Assembly (NCBI RefSeq): GCF_014697575.1
Contig: NZ_JACJSC010000006.1
Span: 124,001-188,000, forward strand
Direction: 5' to 3'
Length of the DNA: 64,000 nucleotides
Source of the DNA: Planktothrix sp. FACHB-1365
Lineage (GTDB): Bacteria > Cyanobacteriota > Cyanobacteriia > Cyanobacteriales > Microcoleaceae
The translations under genes and the position numbers were made by a program. Positions 25,286 through 34,065 of the stretch are shown here, one piece after another. Position 1 is the first letter of the stretch. The number at the start of each line of letters is the position of its first letter. Under the pieces are notes generated by a model. That model was given only the letters and a program-made list of their open reading frames with translations, did no database searches and was not told where the DNA came from.

Positions 25286-27190
25286 ATGACAACTGCAACG
25301 GTAGAGAAACCTGCAACTCAACTTCCGCCTTTAATTCCCCGTGAGCTCCTGTTTGGCAACCCAGAACGCACGAGTCCGAGTTTGTCCCCCGATGGCAAAT
25401 ATTTGGCTTATATTGCCCCCGATGACAATAATATTTTACAGGTTTGGTTAAAAATTGTTGGACAAGAGGAAACTCAAGCCTTAACCCGTGATCCAAAACG
25501 GGGAATTCGATTTTTTTTCTGGACATATAACCCAGATCAACTGATGTATGTTCAGGACTCCGATGGGGATGAAAATTGGCATTTATATTTAGTTGATGTC
25601 CAAACCCATATTGTCCGAGACTTAACGCCTTTTCAAGGTGTTCGGGCGCAAGTGGTTAATGTAGATCACAAATTCCCCGATCAAATTTTAGTCGGAATGA
25701 ACCTGAGAGATCCTCAAGTTTTTGATGTTTATCAGGTGAATTTAAAGAATGGGGCTGTTGATTTTCATACGGAAAATCCCGGTAATATTTTAGGGTGGAC
25801 AGCCGATGCTGACTTTAAAATTCGGGCGGCGAGTTCTAGTACCGAAGATGGGGGGTTTGATTTATTATATCGAGAAACAACCGAACATCCTTGGGAAACC
25901 CTGCGTCATTGGGGGCCCGATGAAGAAGGGGGGGCGGCTTTCTTTTCTAATGATGGCAAAATTTTGTATATCGTGGGCAACCATGATGCCAATGCAGAAC
26001 GATTAATTGCCTTAGATTTATCGACTCGTCAAGAAACAGTAATTGCTGAAGATCCTGAATATGATATTGGGGGATTATTAGCCCATCCTACAACCCGAAA
26101 TATTGAAGCGGTTTCTTTCTATAAAGACAAAGAAGAATGGCAGATTCTTGATGAAAGTATTGCCGCAGATATTGAGGCGATCAAGCAAATTCGTCCGGGA
26201 GAATTTGGCATTAGTCGGACGTTATCGGATGAAAAATGGCTGATTAGTTTTGTCGTTGATGACGGCCCGGTGTATTATTATGTTTACGATCGCCCAACCC
26301 AAACCCACAGCTTTTTATTTAGTAATAAACCCAAATTAGAAGGCTTACCGTTAGCCTCAATGGAACCCATTTCTTACACCGCTTCTGATGGCTTAACCAT
26401 TCAGGGTTATTTAACCAAACCTGTTGGTGTTGCACTTCCCGCCCCGACGGTGATGGTGGTGCATGGTGGCCCCTGGGCGCGAGATACCTGGGGTTATGAC
26501 TCGGAAGCCCAATGGTTAGCCAACCGGGGTTATGCGGTCTTACAGGTGAATTTCCGGGGATCAACGGGCTATGGGAAAGCGTTTGTGAATGCCGGGAACC
26601 GGGAATGGGCTGGAAAAATGCACCAAGATCTCATTGATGGGGTGAATTGGTTAGTTGAAAATGGCATTTCTCAGCCGGATAAAATTGCCATTATGGGGGG
26701 ATCTTATGGCGGATATGCTACGTTAGTCGGGTTAACTTTTACCCCTGATGTTTTTGCTTGTGGGGTGGATATTGTGGGGCCGAGTAATATTATTACCTTG
26801 ATGCAAAGTATTCCGCCTTATTGGGAACCCATTCGCAAGAATTTCTATCATCGGGTCGGGAATTTAGACACGGAACCGGACTTTTTAAAAGCGCGATCGC
26901 CTTTATTTTTTGTTGACCGAATTGAAAAACCTTTATTAATTGGTCAAGGGGCTAATGATCCCCGTGTTAAACAGGCGGAAAGTGAGCAGATTTTTGAGGC
27001 GATGAAACAAGCGGGTAAGCCGGTGGAATATGTTTTATATACCGATGAAGGTCACGGTTTTGCCCGTCCAGAAAATCGTTTGCATTTTTATGCCATTGCT
27101 GAAGAGTTTTTGGCTAAATATTTAGGAGGACGGTTTGAACCTATTGGAGAACTTACCGGACATTGCGGTGTGATTAAATCCTCAACCTAG
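25286..27190 (+). CDS. S9 family peptidase (acylaminoacyl-peptidase type)
   Basis: This 634-aa serine peptidase has an N-terminal beta-propeller (residues about 30-360) and a C-terminal alpha/beta-hydrolase domain. The triad can be read as Ser473 in GGSYGGY, Asp558 in GANDPRV, and His590 in DEGHGFARPEN. VMVVHGGPWARD marks the oxyanion region. The 634-residue length and the GGSYGG motif place it with S9C acylaminoacyl or oligopeptidases rather than S9A. No signal peptide, so it is cytoplasmic. Substrate unknown. A HIP1 site sits inside the gene at 26893-26900. Confidence 0.9.
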   Translation: MTTATVEKPATQLPPLIPRELLFGNPERTSPSLSPDGKYLAYIAPDDNNILQVWLKIVGQEETQALTRDPKRGIRFFFWTYNPDQLMYVQDSDGDENWHLYLVDVQTHIVRDLTPFQGVRAQVVNVDHKFPDQILVGMNLRDPQVFDVYQVNLKNGAVDFHTENPGNILGWTADADFKIRAASSSTEDGGFDLLYRETTEHPWETLRHWGPDEEGGAAFFSNDGKILYIVGNHDANAERLIALDLSTRQETVIAEDPEYDIGGLLAHPTTRNIEAVSFYKDKEEWQILDESIAADIEAIKQIRPGEFGISRTLSDEKWLISFVVDDGPVYYYVYDRPTQTHSFLFSNKPKLEGLPLASMEPISYTASDGLTIQGYLTKPVGVALPAPTVMVVHGGPWARDTWGYDSEAQWLANRGYAVLQVNFRGSTGYGKAFVNAGNREWAGKMHQDLIDGVNWLVENGISQPDKIAIMGGSYGGYATLVGLTFTPDVFACGVDIVGPSNIITLMQSIPPYWEPIRKNFYHRVGNLDTEPDFLKARSPLFFVDRIEKPLLIGQGANDPRVKQAESEQIFEAMKQAGKPVEYVLYTDEGHGFARPENRLHFYAIAEEFLAKYLGGRFEPIGELTGHCGVIKSST

Positions 27191-27200
27191 TTTTTAGAAT

Positions 27201-27222
27201 ATCCCCCTATTTTTAGGGGGAT
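27201..27222. terminator. Hairpin after the S9 peptidase gene
   Basis: ATCCCCCT (27201-27208) and AGGGGGAT (27215-27222) pair around ATTTTT. No T-run follows, so it is a terminator-like or RNA-stabilising hairpin, as is usual in cyanobacteria. Confidence 0.55.
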
Positions 27223-27275
27223 GATGCTAAAATAGGTGTAAATCCTTCCCCTAAATTATAAATATTAGAAATCCT

Positions 27276-28139
27276 ATGTTTCAGTATATTCTGGGTATTT
27301 TATTTCCGATTATCATTGGATTTACACTGAATTCCTCAGTTAAGGTGATTAGTACCAGTGATCAAGCGATTGTTGAACGATTAGGGAAATATAAACGCAC
27401 CCTAAAACCGGGGCTTCAGTTTATTGTTCCTGTGGTTGAAAAAATTGTTTATTACGATACAAACCGGGAACGGTTATTAGATATTGATCCCCAAGAAGTG
27501 ATGACAAAGGATCAAATCACTCTTAAAATTAATGCAGCCGTTTTCTGGAAAATTGATGATTTACAGAAATTTTATTATAACGTTGAAACTAATAAAACAA
27601 AAGAAGCTATTTCTAATTTAGTTTTAACCACCCTGCGGGCAGAAATTGGGTTAATTAATTTAGAAGATTTATTAGCTAAAATTAAACAATTGAATAAAGG
27701 ATTATTAGAAGCTTTAGCAGAAGGAACAAAAAGTTGGGGGATTACCATTATTCGAGTTGATTTGCAAAATATTACACCTCCGAAATCTCTACAGGATGCA
27801 ACGGAACGCAAGCGAGTTGCTGAAAGTCGCAAACAGGCAGAAATTTCGGAAGCTCAAGGACAAGCTCAATCTATTCGAGTCTTAGCTGATACGTTAGGAT
27901 TAAAAACAAATAGCCCTGAATTCTTAAAATTTTTAATTACAAAACAATATGTTGAAGCCAATCAACAATTAAGTCAAAGTCCTAATGCAAAAGTTATTTT
28001 TATGAACCCCAACCAATTAACAGAACCGATTACTCATTTAATGGAAAATGATCCTGAAAATACAAGACCTTCTATTATTTTACCTGATTTAGAACAAGTC
28101 AGCAAACCGCCATCTAATCCTAACACTCAAAAAACCTAG
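27276..28139 (+). CDS. SPFH/prohibitin-domain membrane protein
   Basis: This 287-aa stomatin-like protein has an N-terminal hydrophobic segment (residues 3-19) and an SPFH domain (about 22-190) with ISTSDQAIVERLGKYKRTL and GLQFIVPVVEKI. A coiled coil rich in Arg, Glu, Ala and Gln follows (about 180-205), and then a C-terminal tail. SPFH proteins form membrane microdomain cages and often work with proteases. A second SPFH protein of a different subtype lies at 53901-54686. The S9 peptidase just upstream (85-base gap, same strand) could be a partner, which is inference. Confidence 0.88.
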   Translation: MFQYILGILFPIIIGFTLNSSVKVISTSDQAIVERLGKYKRTLKPGLQFIVPVVEKIVYYDTNRERLLDIDPQEVMTKDQITLKINAAVFWKIDDLQKFYYNVETNKTKEAISNLVLTTLRAEIGLINLEDLLAKIKQLNKGLLEALAEGTKSWGITIIRVDLQNITPPKSLQDATERKRVAESRKQAEISEAQGQAQSIRVLADTLGLKTNSPEFLKFLITKQYVEANQQLSQSPNAKVIFMNPNQLTEPITHLMENDPENTRPSIILPDLEQVSKPPSNPNTQKT

Positions 28140-28253
28140 GATATTGCTCTATACTCCAACGACCCCAAATTGATTTTTCTTTCGTCACCACTTTGTCACT
28201 ATTCCATGACTACAATGGGCTTAGTTTCAAATCAACGACTAAGGATTAAACCC

Positions 28254-28547
28254 ATGAATAGCAATAAAAATAACCGTCTGTCTACTCGTACTAAGATTTG
28301 GATGGGAGTGGGTGCTTATATTCTAACAAGCGGATTGTCCGATGTTGCCAATGCTTCTGCACCTCATAATTTGAACCCAGAAATTTCATCCAGTATTTCG
28401 ATTTCAGGGGCTACTTTCACCCCTTCTGAGATGTTACACGCAGCTACTGAAGGCGACAAAGATGGGAAAACAGATGACAAAGGAAAAGACAAGAAAGGTG
28501 ATGAAGGCGGAGAAAGCGGAGAAAGCGGAGAAGGTGGAGAAGGCTAA
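28254..28547 (+). CDS. Small secreted acidic, glycine-rich peptide
   Basis: The 97-aa product starts at ATG 28254, supported by AAGGA at 28241-28245; in-frame upstream starts lack such a site. Residues 1-35 look like a signal peptide (basic start, WMGVGAYILTSGL, AxA-like VANASA). The mature part ends in a low-complexity tail of Asp/Lys/Gly repeats and then GGESGESGEGGEG. There are no cysteines. I do not recognise the family. The stop lies 6 bases before the 2OG-Fe(II) oxygenase start, so both are cotranscribed and the peptide may be a substrate or metal-binding partner of that enzyme. The tail recalls the EGKCG-type repeats of HvfA-like modified peptides with cysteine replaced, but this is speculative. 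Confidence 0.7.
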   Translation: MNSNKNNRLSTRTKIWMGVGAYILTSGLSDVANASAPHNLNPEISSSISISGATFTPSEMLHAATEGDKDGKTDDKGKDKKGDEGGESGESGEGGEG

Positions 28548-28553
28548 CATCTG

Positions 28554-29225
28554 ATGATTTTTTGTATTGCTGATGTTCTCACAGCAGAAGAACTAGAAAC
28601 AACTTTGACGTTACTTCAACAAGCTGAGTTTATAGATGGAAAAACAACGGCTGGACGGTACGTTAAAGAAGTTAAAAATAATCAACAAATCAAAACCGAT
28701 ACGGAGATTACTTCCGAACTAAGAACTATTGTTCTCCAAGCTTTAAAGCGTAACGAACTGTTTCAAATAGCAGCACGTCCTAAAGCAATTCGCCCGATTA
28801 TTTTCAGTCGTTATGATGTGGGAATGTATTATGGTTCCCATTTCGATAATGCTGTGATGGGAGATGAATTTATTTCTCGAACAGATGTTTCATTAACTTT
28901 ATTTCTCTCTGACCCTAATACCTATCAAGGGGGAGAATTAGTGATTGAAACTTCATTAGGGGAACAGAGTTTTAAGTTAGATGCAGGTTCGGCGATTGTT
29001 TATCCGTCTTCGACCTTACATCGTGTGGAAACAGTAACTGAAGGGACTCGCTGGGCGGCTATTACTTGGATTCAAAGTTTAGTTCGTGACCCATCTAAAC
29101 GAGAAATATTGTTTGATTTAGATACCGCTCGTAGAAGTCTTTTCAAACAATATGGCAAAACTATAGAATTCGACTTAATTGCTAAAAGTCACGCCAATTT
29201 ATTGCGGAAATGGGCTGATATTTAA
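28554..29225 (+). CDS. 2OG-Fe(II) oxygenase, PKHD/PiuC (YbiX) family
   Basis: This 223-aa Fe(II)/2-oxoglutarate dioxygenase shows the full facial triad and 2OG ligand: His96 and Asp98 in YGSHFDNA, His156 in STLHRVETV, and Arg166 in EGTRWAAITW. The N-terminus FCIADVLTAEELETTLTLL is typical of PiuC/YbiX, as is the length. PiuC is linked to iron uptake in proteobacteria but its substrate is not settled. Here its start follows the small secreted peptide gene by 6 bases, so the pair likely forms an operon. No TonB receptor is near. Confidence 0.9.
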   Translation: MIFCIADVLTAEELETTLTLLQQAEFIDGKTTAGRYVKEVKNNQQIKTDTEITSELRTIVLQALKRNELFQIAARPKAIRPIIFSRYDVGMYYGSHFDNAVMGDEFISRTDVSLTLFLSDPNTYQGGELVIETSLGEQSFKLDAGSAIVYPSSTLHRVETVTEGTRWAAITWIQSLVRDPSKREILFDLDTARRSLFKQYGKTIEFDLIAKSHANLLRKWADI

Positions 29226-29332
29226 CCCCAATTTAATGAAAATGTAGGGGCGTTTAATCAAATGTCTCTACATCAGGGCTATAGTTTAAACTCCCCCACG
29301 TTTTCGATTTAAACACAACAGGAGAAAAGATC

Positions 29333-30409
29333 ATGAGTCTGTATGAATCTAACGATGATCATAACGGTTCAGATGATTATTATCAACCGAATTCAGTAAC
29401 AGGTGTTATCCCAACAAATTACACTTATTATGATAATAGTTGGGACAATAACGGTTCAGATGATTATTATCAACCGAATTCAGTAACAGGTATTACCCCA
29501 ACAAATTACACTAATTATGATAATAGTTGGGACAATAACGGTTCGGATGATTATTATCAAGCCAATTCAGTAACAGGTATTACTCCAACAAATTACACTG
29601 ATTATGATAATAGTTGGGACAATAACAGTTCAGATGATTATTATCAACCTAATTCAGTAACAGGTATTACCCCAACAAATTACACTGATTATGATAATAG
29701 TTGGGACAATAACGGTTCGGATGATTATTATCAACCGAATTCAGTAACAGGTATTACTCCAACAAATTACACTAATTATGATAATAGTTGGGACAATAAC
29801 GGTTCCAATAATTATTATCAAGCCAATTCAGTAACAGGTATTACTCCAACAAATTACACTGATTATGATAATAGTTGGGACAATAACAGTTCAGATGATT
29901 ATTATCAACCCAATTCAGTAACAGGTATTACTCCAACGACAAATTTAGATATTGTGACAGGAACCCATTGGGATGATGTCTTACAAAATCCTCAATATCA
30001 AGAGAATTTACTTGAAACTTTTGACGAGAACTATTATCGACAAACCAATCCTGATGTTAATTTAGCCATCACTCAAGGAACCCTATCTTCAGGTTTACAA
30101 CAGTATATTTATTTAGGAGAAACAGAAGGACGTTCACCGAATCAATTCTTTGATGAATCCTATTACTTAAATACAAATCCTGATGTCGCAAATGCTGTCC
30201 AAGCTGGGGTATTTAATTCAGGTTTTGAACATTTTGTGATGTCAGGTGCTGAGGAAGGACGAAACCCCAGCACCCAGTTCAACACAGGATTTTATTTAGC
30301 ACAGAATCCTGATGTTCTGCAAGCCATCAACAGTGGAGTTGTCAGCAATGCGTTTTCTCATTATACCCTGTATGGTCAGTTTGAAGGTCGGGTTGCAACA
30401 TCAATTTAA
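29333..30409 (+). CDS. Tandem-repeat protein with NPDV-type C-terminal repeats
   Basis: The 358-aa protein has two parts. Residues 11-202 are seven copies of a 29-residue Asn/Asp/Tyr/Ser-rich unit (NGSDDYYQPNSVTGITPT and on). The last 140 residues hold three 40-residue units with FDExYYLxxNPDV...SGxxHYxxxGxxEGR, a motif found in secreted calcium-binding or serralysin-like proteins. There is no signal peptide and no cysteine. It could be a type I secretion substrate or surface repeat protein, which is inference. AGGAG at about 29320-29324 supports the ATG at 29333. It lies downstream of the oxygenase on the same strand. Confidence 0.82.
   Translation: MSLYESNDDHNGSDDYYQPNSVTGVIPTNYTYYDNSWDNNGSDDYYQPNSVTGITPTNYTNYDNSWDNNGSDDYYQANSVTGITPTNYTDYDNSWDNNSSDDYYQPNSVTGITPTNYTDYDNSWDNNGSDDYYQPNSVTGITPTNYTNYDNSWDNNGSNNYYQANSVTGITPTNYTDYDNSWDNNSSDDYYQPNSVTGITPTTNLDIVTGTHWDDVLQNPQYQENLLETFDENYYRQTNPDVNLAITQGTLSSGLQQYIYLGETEGRSPNQFFDESYYLNTNPDVANAVQAGVFNSGFEHFVMSGAEEGRNPSTQFNTGFYLAQNPDVLQAINSGVVSNAFSHYTLYGQFEGRVATSI
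29363..29937 (+). repeat. 87-bp in-frame tandem repeat, about 6.6 copies
   Basis: Copies start at 29363, 29450, 29537, 29624, 29711, 29798 and 29885. They differ at only a few bases each (for example GGTTCAGAT versus AGTTCAGAT), so the array is young and should vary in copy number between strains. Confidence 0.95.
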
Positions 30410-30423
30410 ACTGAAATAGAAAT

Positions 30424-30456
30424 AGAAACCCGCTTTCTCCAAGAAATCGGGTTTCT
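30424..30456. terminator. Long hairpin between convergent genes
   Basis: AGAAACCCG (30424-30432) pairs with CGGGTTTCT (30448-30456), and inside it TTTCT pairs with AGAAA. It sits just after the repeat protein stop and before the convergent prolyl oligopeptidase, so it can serve both strands. The same AGAAACCCG core recurs at 58359-58473. Confidence 0.65.
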
Positions 30457-30471
30457 AATATCAATGTTCAG

Positions 30472-32532
30472 TTAGAAATTCATATTCAAAACTTGCTTTA
30501 AAAAAGCAAATTCATCAGCAATTTCCTCAATTATTTTAGCAGTGGGTTTTCCGGCACCATGTCCGGCTTTGGTTTCAATTCTAATTAATACTGGATTTTC
30601 CCCTACATGGTTTTCCTGTAAGGTTGCAGCAAATTTAAAACTATGGGCGGGAACCACTCGATCATCATGATCTCCAGTTGTAATTAAAGTGGCGGGATAA
30701 GCCGTTTCTGACTTTAAATTATGCAGAGGAGAATAAGCATATAAAGCTTGAAATTCTTCGGGATTTTCCGGGGAACCATAATCAGAACACCAGGCCCAAC
30801 CGATGGTAAATTTATGAAAGCGAAGCATATCTAAAACCCCCACCGCAGGTAACGCTGCTGCAAATAAATCTGGGCGTTGAATCATGCAAGCTCCAACTAA
30901 TAACCCGCCGTTACTTCCTCCCATAATCGCTAATTTTTGAGAGGATGTATAGCCTTTTTTAATTAACCATTCCGCAGCACCAATAAAGTCATCAAAGACA
31001 TTTTGTTTTTTCAATTTTATCCCCGCTTGATGCCAATCTTCTCCATATTCTCCCCCGCCTCGTAAATTGGCGATCGCATAAATTCCACCCATTTCTAACC
31101 AGACTAAACGACTAATAGAAAAAGAGGGGGTCAGAGAAATATTAAATCCTCCATATCCATATAAAATTGTGGGGTTATTGCCATTTAATTCTATCCCTTT
31201 TTTGGCTGTAATAAACATCGGAATCAGAGTTCCGTCTTTACTGGGATAAAAAATTTGTTGGGTTTCGTATGCGTCGGGATTAAAATCAACGTTAGCTTGG
31301 CGATAGATTGTACTTTCTCCTGTCACGAGATTGTATCGATAAATGGTATTAGGAGTGGTAAAACTGGTGTAACTGTAAAAGGTTTCGGTATCATATCGTT
31401 TTCCAGCAAAACCATCCGCCGAACCAATTCCCGGTAATTCAATTTCTCGGACAAATGATCCATCTAAATTAAAGATTTTAATTTGAGTATGGGCATCTTT
31501 TAAATAATCTGTAATAAATTGATTATTTAAAATGTTAACTCCTTCTAGGGTTTCTGAAGCTTGGGGAATCACTTCGGTGTGAGTTTTAGTATTAATATTA
31601 ATAGCAATGACTCGACTCCGAGGCGCATCTAAATCCGTTGTAAACCAGAAGTTTTCTCCTTCATAATCAATAAACCGATAACTAGCTTTAAACTCTGAAA
31701 TCAGTTCTATAACGGGGGAATTTAGTTGAGTTAAATCTTGATAAAAAACCAAGTTTTTAGGTTCAGTCCCCTGCCAAACGGAAATAATTAAATATTTGCC
31801 ATCTTCCGTTAGAAATCCATTAAATCCCCATTCTTTATGATCAGGACGTTCATAGATTAAAGCATCTTCAGATTGGGGCGTTCCTAAACGATGATAATAA
31901 AGTTTTTGGAAATAATTCGTTTCTTCTAACGGTTTTCCCTCTTGAGGTTCATCATAACGACTATAAAAGAATCCTTGATGATCATGTGTCCAAGATGCTC
32001 CTGAAAATTTCACCCATTTTAAATGATCGGATAAATTTTCTTGGGTATTAATATCTAAAACTTTCCATTCTTGCCAATCTGAACCTGAAGTAGATAACCC
32101 ATAAGCCATTAAATTTCCATCTTCACTAATAGACATTCCTGATAATGCAATGGTTCCATCAGGAGATAGGGTATTGGGATCTAATAAAACTTTTGGTTCC
32201 CCATCTAATGACTCTAAAACATACAGAACACTTTGATTTTGGAGTCCATCATTTTTAAAATAAAAATAGCGAGTTCCTTGCTTAAAAGGAGTACCATATT
32301 TTTCATAATCCCACAGTTGCGTGAGGCGATTTTTAAGGGTTTCTTTGGCTGGAATATTATTCAAATAAGCAAATGTAACTGTATTTTGGGCTTCAACCCA
32401 TGCTTTCGTTTCTTCTGAGTCTAAATCTTCTAACCATCGGTAGGGGTCAGCAATGGTCACACCATGATAGTTATCAACTTGATCGCATTTTCGAGTGTGA
32501 GGATAGCTGAGGATTGGATTTTGTTCAGACAT
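30472..32532 (-). CDS. Prolyl oligopeptidase (S9A)
   Basis: This 686-aa enzyme cleaves small peptides after proline. The start ATG 32532 (MSEQNPILSYP) is preferred over an upstream TTG at 32559. The N-terminus has HTRKCDQVDNYHG and DPYRWLEDLDSEET, as in the family. The hydrolase domain has ILYGYGGF, RGGGEYGEDWH, Ser540 in GGSNGG, Asp in GDHDDRVVP, and His in KAGHGAGKP. The length matches S9A enzymes such as FAP-type prolyl endopeptidases. No signal peptide, hence cytoplasmic. Confidence 0.95.
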   Translation of the reverse strand: MSEQNPILSYPHTRKCDQVDNYHGVTIADPYRWLEDLDSEETKAWVEAQNTVTFAYLNNIPAKETLKNRLTQLWDYEKYGTPFKQGTRYFYFKNDGLQNQSVLYVLESLDGEPKVLLDPNTLSPDGTIALSGMSISEDGNLMAYGLSTSGSDWQEWKVLDINTQENLSDHLKWVKFSGASWTHDHQGFFYSRYDEPQEGKPLEETNYFQKLYYHRLGTPQSEDALIYERPDHKEWGFNGFLTEDGKYLIISVWQGTEPKNLVFYQDLTQLNSPVIELISEFKASYRFIDYEGENFWFTTDLDAPRSRVIAININTKTHTEVIPQASETLEGVNILNNQFITDYLKDAHTQIKIFNLDGSFVREIELPGIGSADGFAGKRYDTETFYSYTSFTTPNTIYRYNLVTGESTIYRQANVDFNPDAYETQQIFYPSKDGTLIPMFITAKKGIELNGNNPTILYGYGGFNISLTPSFSISRLVWLEMGGIYAIANLRGGGEYGEDWHQAGIKLKKQNVFDDFIGAAEWLIKKGYTSSQKLAIMGGSNGGLLVGACMIQRPDLFAAALPAVGVLDMLRFHKFTIGWAWCSDYGSPENPEEFQALYAYSPLHNLKSETAYPATLITTGDHDDRVVPAHSFKFAATLQENHVGENPVLIRIETKAGHGAGKPTAKIIEEIADEFAFLKQVLNMNF

Positions 32533-32725
32533 GAGATTAAACAATAAAGGGTAAACCAAAAGTTATCGGAATAAATCAACCTGAGATTACACTTATAGGG
32601 TATGTAAGCGCAACTTCACAAACCACTGGATGATAAAATTAACCGACTGATCTGATTATAATTCTAATGGGTCATTATTCTCCCAGAAAAAAGCGAGAAA
32701 AACCTCACACTTAAATTGAAAATGT

Positions 32726-33703
32726 ATGAATGGAAACATTACTTACAGTCCTGCTTATACGCTTGTCCCGACTTATGACTGTTTTAATCGTTGTAGTTAT
32801 TGTAATTTTAGAACCAATATCGGTGAAAGTCCTTGGTTAACGTTAACAGAAGCAGAAAAAATGTTAAAACCGCTTCAAAACCAAGGAATTATTGAGATTT
32901 TAGTGTTAAGTGGGGAAGTTCATCCGAATAGTTCTCAACGTTTAGCTTGGTTTCAACGGATTTATGAGTTATGCGAATTAGCGATATCCTTGGGGTTTTT
33001 ACCTCATACCAATGTTGGGCCATTAACGTTTGCAGAAATGACCCAATTAAAACAGGTGAATGTTTCTATGGGGTTAATGTTAGAACAAATTACCCCTAAG
33101 TTATTAGAAACGGTTCATCGTTACGCTCCTAGTAAAGTTCCTGAATTGCGGTTACAACAGTTAGAATGGGCTGGAGAATTAAAAATACCGTTTACAACGG
33201 GATTATTATTAGGAATTGGAGAAACTTCTCAAGACTGGCGAGACAGTTTAAATGCGATCGCAACAGTTCATCAACGATGGGGACATATTCAAGAAGTAAT
33301 TTTACAACCCCACAGTTTAGGAAGCCAACAAATAGGACACAGAGACAGTTTTGAGTTGCAGCAATTACCGGATATTATAGCGATCGCCCGTTCTATTTTA
33401 CCTCCTGATATTACCTTACAAATTCCCCCTAATTTAGTCAACCATCCTAATATTTTATTAGCCTGTTTAGACGCAGGAGCGCGAGATTTGGGCGGTATTG
33501 GCCCCCGTGACGAAGTGAACCCCGATTATCCCCATCCCGATGATCAAACCTTACAGGCCATTTTAGCTCCCAATGGGTGGCAATTGGTGCGGCGTCTACC
33601 TGTTTATCCTGAATATGATACTTGGGTTGTTCCTGACCTACAAGGGGTTGTGAGCAAATGGCGAAAAAAGCTTGCGATTTCGCAAACACCTGTGCTATAT
33701 TAA
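32726..33703 (+). CDS. cofG: 7,8-didemethyl-8-hydroxy-5-deazariboflavin synthase subunit CofG
   Basis: CofG is a radical-SAM enzyme that with CofH makes the deazaflavin F0 (8-HDF), the antenna of some DNA photolyases. The 4Fe-4S motif CFNRCSYC gives Cys19, Cys23 and Cys26. Other CofG marks are VLSGEVHPNSSQR, HTNVGPL, TTGLLLGIGET, PHSLG and the C-terminal DLGGIGPRDEVNPDYPHP. The 325-residue length fits. cofH is not in the window. Cyanobacteria lack F420, so photolyase supply is the expected role. Confidence 0.94.
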   Translation: MNGNITYSPAYTLVPTYDCFNRCSYCNFRTNIGESPWLTLTEAEKMLKPLQNQGIIEILVLSGEVHPNSSQRLAWFQRIYELCELAISLGFLPHTNVGPLTFAEMTQLKQVNVSMGLMLEQITPKLLETVHRYAPSKVPELRLQQLEWAGELKIPFTTGLLLGIGETSQDWRDSLNAIATVHQRWGHIQEVILQPHSLGSQQIGHRDSFELQQLPDIIAIARSILPPDITLQIPPNLVNHPNILLACLDAGARDLGGIGPRDEVNPDYPHPDDQTLQAILAPNGWQLVRRLPVYPEYDTWVVPDLQGVVSKWRKKLAISQTPVLY

Positions 33704-33719
33704 ATAACTGCATGGTCGT

Positions 33720-33790
33720 GGCGGCATAGCCAAGCGGTAAGGCAGAGGTCTGCAAAATCTCCACCCCCGGTTCAAATCCGGGTGCCGCCT
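33720..33790 (+). tRNA. trnC: tRNA-Cys (GCA)
   Basis: The 71-base gene folds fully: acceptor stem GGCGGCA/TGCCGCC, D arm GCC...GGC, anticodon stem GAGGT/ATCTC with loop CTGCAAA (anticodon GCA), and T arm CCCGG/CCGGG with GTTCAAAT. The discriminator base is T as usual for Cys. CCA is not encoded. Confidence 0.97.
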
Positions 33791-33840
33791 TTAAAAATAA
33801 ATCTAATTGTAAATTGTCTGTTGTTTCGCCCTACGAAGCC

Positions 33841-34065
33841 ATGCGGTATCAAGACATCATCACGATAGAACCTGGAAAGCGAGGCGGTAAACCTTGTATT
33901 CGTGGAATGCGAATCACCGTTTATGATGTGCTGTCTTACCTAGCTTCAGGTATGACCTATGAGGAAATCCTGGATGATTTTCCTTATCTCACTCAGGAAG
34001 ATATTCTTGCTTGCTTAAGTTATGCGGCTGACCGAGAACGACAAACATTAATGACTCAAGCATGA
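33841..34065 (+). CDS. DUF433-type antitoxin
   Basis: The 74-aa protein from ATG 33841 (MRYQDIITIEPG) has the DUF433 pattern: GKPCIRGMRITVYDVLSYLASGMTYEEIL and DFPYLTQEDILACLSYAA, a small winged-helix-like DNA-binding fold. An upstream TTG would add nine unlikely residues. Its last four bases (ATGA) overlap the start of the next gene, a PIN-like toxin, the standard layout for this toxin-antitoxin family. It probably represses its own operon. Confidence 0.88.
   Translation: MRYQDIITIEPGKRGGKPCIRGMRITVYDVLSYLASGMTYEEILDDFPYLTQEDILACLSYAADRERQTLMTQA

Noticed and set aside
33447-33764. Minus-strand open frame across the end of cofG and into tRNA-Cys
   Set aside because: It overlaps two well-supported genes and reads the tRNA backwards.
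33814-33840. Upstream TTG start for the DUF433 antitoxin
   Set aside because: The family starts close to MRYQDII, and there is no ribosome-binding site for the longer form.
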